64,000 bases of DNA from Methyloceanibacter methanicus (lineage in GTDB: Bacteria > Pseudomonadota > Alphaproteobacteria > Rhizobiales > Methyloligellaceae). The translations under genes and the position numbers were made by a program. Location of the stretch: positions 124,001 to 188,000 of the forward strand of contig NZ_LPWG01000011.1 of the NCBI RefSeq assembly GCF_001723285.1, read 5' to 3'. The stretch's first letter is position 1; every line of letters starts with the position of its first letter. Below are positions 60,274-64,000 of the stretch, piece after piece. The notes beneath the pieces are model-generated. The model ran no database searches and was not told where the DNA came from. It was given only the letters and a program-made list of their open reading frames with translations.

Positions 60274-61292
60274 CACACGGGCCCGACGAAGTGCTGAAGG
60301 TCCAACGTCGAGCGCGACCCGAGATCGTCGGCATGGACGTCGAGAAAGGCTCCGGCCGTGCGCCGCCCTTCGTCGCGAAGCATGGTCAAGAACTCCCACT
60401 CGGCGTTGAGCTTGGACGAGTAGCCGAGCTCCTTCATGAGATCGCTCGCGATGCGGTGAATGCGCATGTTCGCCCAGCGGGCCCCTTCGGCATTGCCCGG
60501 ATCGGTCACCTGGCGAAGGACGGCGATCATCCGCAGCTCTTTCAGGAGGGTCGCGTTGAAGGACACTTCGTTGACGCGATTGACGATCTCGCGGGCCGAA
60601 CGTGGCGTGCCGGGCCGCTCGACCGGGTTCACCTGCACGAGGATCGTGTCCGTGGAATCGCACTCCTGGACGAGCGGGGTGATGGTCGGATTGCCGGCGA
60701 AGCCGCCGTCCCAATAAGCCTCCCCATCGATCTCGACCGCCTGGAACATGGCCGGCAGACAGGCCGAGGCCAAGAGCACGTCCGGCGTGAGTTCCGCGTT
60801 CCGGAACACGCGCCCGCGCCCGGTGCGCACATTCGTGGCCGTCACGAACAATTTGATCGGGGCCCGGTCGATCAGATCGAAATCGATGCATTCGGCCAAC
60901 ACATCGGACAGGGGGTTCAACCCGTTGGGATTGAGATCGTAGGGCGACACGATCCGCGCCATGAGGTCGAAGGCAATGAACAGGGGCGAATTGTCGAGCG
61001 TCCATTGGCCCGAGAGGATGTCGAAGGGGCTGCGCCTGAACGGGCTGAATCTGGCGGCGTCCGACACGCTGCGCCAAAACGCCTCGAGGCTGGCCTTGGC
61101 GCCCGCCGCGCCGCCCGCCGCATGGCCCGAGACCAGCACAGCGGCATTCATCGCGCCGGCGGACGTCCCGGAGATGCCTTCGATCTTCAACCAGTCTTCT
61201 TCGAGAAGGCGGTCCAGCACGCCCCAGGTGAAAGCGCCGTGCGCGCCGCCACCTTGAAGTGCGAGATCGACCAGGATCGGGCTACGGCTCAT
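60273..61292 (-). CDS. Patatin-like phospholipase
   Basis: 339 residues. Oxyanion motif A-L-Q-G-G-G-A-H-G-A-F near residue 12, catalytic Ser in G-I-S-G-T-S-A-G-A near 43, and catalytic Asp in W-D-G-G-F-A-G near 195 complete the Ser-Asp dyad. No signal peptide with the ATG at 61292; the frame is open farther upstream but not family-like. Patatins release fatty acids from lipids or polyhydroxyalkanoate granules. Coupling with a GntP permease suggests a carboxylate or hydroxyacid pathway, but that is inference. Confidence 0.9.
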   Translation of the reverse strand: MSRSPILVDLALQGGGAHGAFTWGVLDRLLEEDWLKIEGISGTSAGAMNAAVLVSGHAAGGAAGAKASLEAFWRSVSDAARFSPFRRSPFDILSGQWTLDNSPLFIAFDLMARIVSPYDLNPNGLNPLSDVLAECIDFDLIDRAPIKLFVTATNVRTGRGRVFRNAELTPDVLLASACLPAMFQAVEIDGEAYWDGGFAGNPTITPLVQECDSTDTILVQVNPVERPGTPRSAREIVNRVNEVSFNATLLKELRMIAVLRQVTDPGNAEGARWANMRIHRIASDLMKELGYSSKLNAEWEFLTMLRDEGRRTAGAFLDVHADDLGSRSTLDLQHFVGPV

Positions 61293-61517
61293 GGCCACCA
61301 TGCAAGCAACAGGACCCAGGAAACGCGCCGACGGTACACACCTCCCTATGGCGTGTCGAGAAGCGCCGGCATGCCCAGCGGGCCCCCTCGCCATTGCGGC
61401 CCGAACCGACAGCGCGGATACCGACAGTGTCGTGCCCGCATCTGGTAGTGGTGAGCGCCCGTTTGCCGTATGGATACGCAGCTGCGCGGCGGAAACCACA
61501 CAAGCATCTCATCCGGC

Positions 61518-62723
61518 ATGACACATTCGATTGAAATCAACTCCTTCATTGCGCTTACGGTCGGCTTTGTCGTCTTCTTTGCCGGACAGTACCTGACCAA
61601 GAAGATCCGCTTCCTCGCCGACTACAACATCCCCGAGCCCGTCAGCGGCGGGATCGCCGTCGCGTTGACGACCTGGGCACTCTACGCATTCTTCGGCCGG
61701 GAAATTTCATTCGATCTCAGCGCGCGCGACGCGCTGCTCGTCTACTTCTTCACGACAGTCGGACTGAATGCGCGCTTCGCAGACCTGGTTCGCGGCGGTC
61801 TGCCACTCGCATTGATGCTCGGTGCCACCGTCGTCTTCATGCTGCTGCAGAACCTCGCGGGCGCGGCCGTGGCGCTTCTCTGGGGATTGCCCAGCCAGGT
61901 GGGCGTCCTGCTTGGAACCGCATCGCTGATTGGCGGACATGGCACCGCCATCGCGTGGGGACCGAGGATCGCCGAGGCCCGCAACGTGGCGGGAGCGGCG
62001 GAGCTCGGAGTCGCCATGGCGACGATGGGACTGATCGTTGCCAGCCTGCTCGGAGGTCCGATCGCCAAGTATCTTATCGAGAAGAACGACCTGAAGTCCG
62101 ACCCGGATCAGGAAGCGGCCTTCGTAATCGTAGACAACGACGAACGCACGGACCATTTCGACTACGTGGATGTCATCCGGTCTCTGCTCGTGGCGAATAT
62201 CGCCATCATCGCAGGGTACGCCGCACACGTTGCGCTGCAAGAAGCAGGCGTCATGCTGCCGCTTTTCGTCCCGTGTCTGTTGGCCGGGATCGTCCTCACC
62301 AATACGGTCCCCTCGCTGATCCCGAACCTGAAATGGCCGTCCCGGTCGCCCGCATTGGCGCTCGTGTCCGACTTCAGTCTTTCGGTCTTTCTGGCGATGT
62401 CGCTCATGAGCATGCAAATGTGGACGCTCAGCGGCTCCACCGGCTTGTTGATTACGACAACCCTCCTGCAAGCGGCGCTGGCGGCGCTGTTCATCCTTTT
62501 CGTCTTCTACCGCCTCATGGGAAGCAACTACTTTGCCGCGGTCCTGTCGGCCGGTTTCGCCGGGTTCACGCTGGGCGCGACCCCGACCGCGATCGCCAAT
62601 ATGAGCGCGGTCACGAAGCATTTCGGTCCGAGCCCATTGGCGTTTATTGTGCTGCCGCTCGTTTCGGCGTTCTTCGTGGACTTGGCGAATGCGGTTGTCA
62701 TTCAACTCTTCGTCGGGTCATAG
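61518..62723 (+). CDS. gltS: GltS-type sodium/glutamate symporter
   Basis: 401 residues with about 10 membrane segments. The GltS hallmarks are N-I-P-E-P-V-S-G-G near residue 37, T-V-G-L-N-A-R near 82, and G-G-H-G-T-A-I-A-W near 143, repeated in the second half by G-F-T-L-G-A-T-P-T-A-I-A-N-M. The ATG at 61518 fits the conserved N-terminus. It would import glutamate with Na+. The soluble loop D-E-R-T-D-H-F-D is slightly longer than in the E. coli protein. Confidence 0.88.
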   Translation: MTHSIEINSFIALTVGFVVFFAGQYLTKKIRFLADYNIPEPVSGGIAVALTTWALYAFFGREISFDLSARDALLVYFFTTVGLNARFADLVRGGLPLALMLGATVVFMLLQNLAGAAVALLWGLPSQVGVLLGTASLIGGHGTAIAWGPRIAEARNVAGAAELGVAMATMGLIVASLLGGPIAKYLIEKNDLKSDPDQEAAFVIVDNDERTDHFDYVDVIRSLLVANIAIIAGYAAHVALQEAGVMLPLFVPCLLAGIVLTNTVPSLIPNLKWPSRSPALALVSDFSLSVFLAMSLMSMQMWTLSGSTGLLITTTLLQAALAALFILFVFYRLMGSNYFAAVLSAGFAGFTLGATPTAIANMSAVTKHFGPSPLAFIVLPLVSAFFVDLANAVVIQLFVGS

Positions 62724-62762
62724 CGTCGGACACGCAGCTTGGCCCTAGACCCTTCGGAACGC

Positions 62763-64000
62763 ATGACCAAAAGCAAACCCTCCGCGGCAGCCGCTTCTGA
62801 CGCATCCCCTTGGTGGCTTCCCTCTTACGTGGGGGTCTTTGTCGGCGTCATTTTCTTCGCCTGATGTTCACGCCGTCCCTGATCCCGCGCCCTCCGATCT
62901 TTCAGGGGCTCCTTGGCGGATTGGCTTTCGCCATCGGCTATGCCATCGGACACGGCGGCGTGGTTCTTTGGCGCTATCTCGAATTGCCTGAAGTGCCGCG
63001 CCCCTGGCGCCGAGCGGCGAATATCGTGCTGGCTGTTGCCTGTGCCGTTGCCGCGGTCATCTACGTGCCGCAGGCGGCCGCCTGGCAGGACGAAGTCCGG
63101 GCTCGGCTGAACATGCCGCCGGCCGAGACGGCAAATCTCCTCATGGTGCTGCTGATCGCGGCCATTTCGGCGGTCCTGCTGCTCCTTCTGGGCCGGCTCG
63201 TGACCGGCGGAGTCCGAATGGCGTCGGCCTGGGTCTACCGCTGGATGCCACGGCGGATCGCAGGCTTGCTCGGCGCCCTGATCTTCGTTGTGCTGTTGAT
63301 CACGATCGTCAACGGCACGCTGGTCAGCGCCGCGATCAGCGCGATCGACCGCGCCCAAGCGCTCGTGGACGTGACCGATCCGCCGGGAGCCGCCGTGCCG
63401 ACCGTGGATACCCGATCGGGCGGTCCGGGCTCTTCGATCGCCTGGCAGGAGCTTGGCCGGGCCGGCAAACGCTTCGTCACGGAGGGACCGAGAAAATCGG
63501 ACATCGAGGTCTTCACCGGACGCCACGCCCTTGAGCCGATCCGCGTCTATGCCGGGCTCCGCGCCGCGGACACGCCTGACGAACAGGCCGAGGCGGCACT
63601 GGCGGATTTGATCCGTATGGACGCGTTCTCCCGGTCGATGCTGGTCATCGCGACACCGACGGGCACCGGCTGGGTCGACAATAACGGCATCGCGCCGCTC
63701 GAATATATGCATGACGGCGACATCGCGACTGTCGCCGTTCAGTATTCCTACTTGGAGAGCCCGTTCTCGCTGGTCCTCGAACCCGGCCGGTCGCAAGCCT
63801 CGGCGGCTGCCTTGTTCAGGACCGTCTATCGCTACTGGAAAGGGCTGCCCGAAGACAGCCGTCCGAGGCTCTATCTCTTCGGCCTCAGCCTTGGTTCGCT
63901 CGCCTCGGAAGACTCGCCGCCGATACACGCCTGGCTTGGGGATTCGTTCGACGGGGCCGTCTGGTCGGGCCCGCCGTTTCGCAATCGGATCTGGCGCGCC
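62763..64000 (+). pseudogene. Abhydrolase_9-type membrane protein, one frameshift, cut by the window end
   Basis: About 412 residues are visible. The first 33 (W-W-L-P-S-Y-V-G-V-F-V-G-V-I-F-F) are in one frame that hits a stop at 62862; the rest (M-F-T-P-S-L-I-P-R-P-P onward) is in the frame reached if one base is restored at about 62859-62861. Several N-terminal TMs (Abhydrolase_9_N) precede a soluble alpha/beta hydrolase domain with the nucleophile elbow F-G-L-S-L-G-S near residue 380. The family is found widely in alphaproteobacteria and actinobacteria and is uncharacterised. The C-terminus lies beyond base 64000. Confidence 0.75.

Noticed and set aside
58819-61077. Single 752-codon fusion of a patatin-like N-terminus and GntP
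   Set aside because: The GntP frame is open into the patatin gene, but that part is the patatin sequence out of frame. Two genes with a TGATG junction explain it.
1-64000. tRNA, rRNA or other structured RNA genes
   Set aside because: I scanned intergenic regions for T-loop motifs and cloverleaf-like inverted repeats and found none convincing; no rRNA-like conserved stretch is present.

Overview
The window looks like part of the chromosome of a high-GC alphaproteobacterium of the Hyphomicrobiales, and probably a methylotroph-like member (Hyphomicrobium/Methyloceanibacter type). The pointers are a 5-aminolevulinate synthase (Shemin pathway), a Rhizobiales Porin_2-type porin, an ImuA-ImuB-DnaE2 SOS cassette behind an alphaproteobacterial LexA box (GAAC-N7-GAAC), and PQQ-related genes (pqqB plus a PedC-like ABC-2 exporter pair). 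The genus is an inference. No rRNA, tRNA, CRISPR array, prophage or insertion sequence was seen.

Layout. 1-7.1 kb: a partial methyltransferase, then the SOS mutagenesis operon imuA-imuB-dnaE2. 7.1-11.6 kb: gamma-glutamyltranspeptidase and thiO-thiS-thiG-thiE for thiamine-thiazole synthesis. 11.7-24.7 kb: a CHAD protein, pqqB, an Asp-rich outer-membrane protein, a two-component system, an SsuABC/NMT1-type importer, a PedC-type exporter pair, a porin and a stand-alone receiver. 25-29.2 kb: hemA, three small or membrane proteins and a GMC oxidoreductase. 29.4-40.5 kb: a carbohydrate and envelope-stress region with an SDR, two GH15 enzymes, fatty-acid cis/trans isomerase, a TetR with matching palindromes beside a tiny secreted peptide, an alpha/beta hydrolase and a MarR-DUF202 pair. 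40.8-47.7 kb: a phosphotransferase/P-loop kinase and a tightly packed three-gene unit made of a MotA/ExbB-type channel, a MotB-like coiled-coil protein and a zinc-ribbon/TPR protein. 48-53.6 kb: a sulfide/persulfide unit with a two-cysteine Crp/Fnr regulator, DUF2892, an ETHE1-type dioxygenase, a phosphatase/SQR fusion and a SulP transporter. 53.7-64 kb: a K+ channel, an RND efflux pair, patatin-GntP, GltS and a partial Abhydrolase_9 protein.

Two window-wide observations stand out. First, the same 39-bp tandem repeat lies in frame inside both imuA and dnaE2, and dnaE2 also carries a palindromic element in frame. Second, about a dozen otherwise good genes are broken by single-base deletions, mostly in short G/C runs, and restoring one base gives family-typical lengths. 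This looks more like assembly error than decay, so the broken genes below are described as frameshifted rather than dead.

The best candidate for an undescribed system is the channel/coiled-coil/TPR unit at 42584-47068, which has the parts of an ion-driven 5:2-type motor with unusual periplasmic and cytoplasmic modules.
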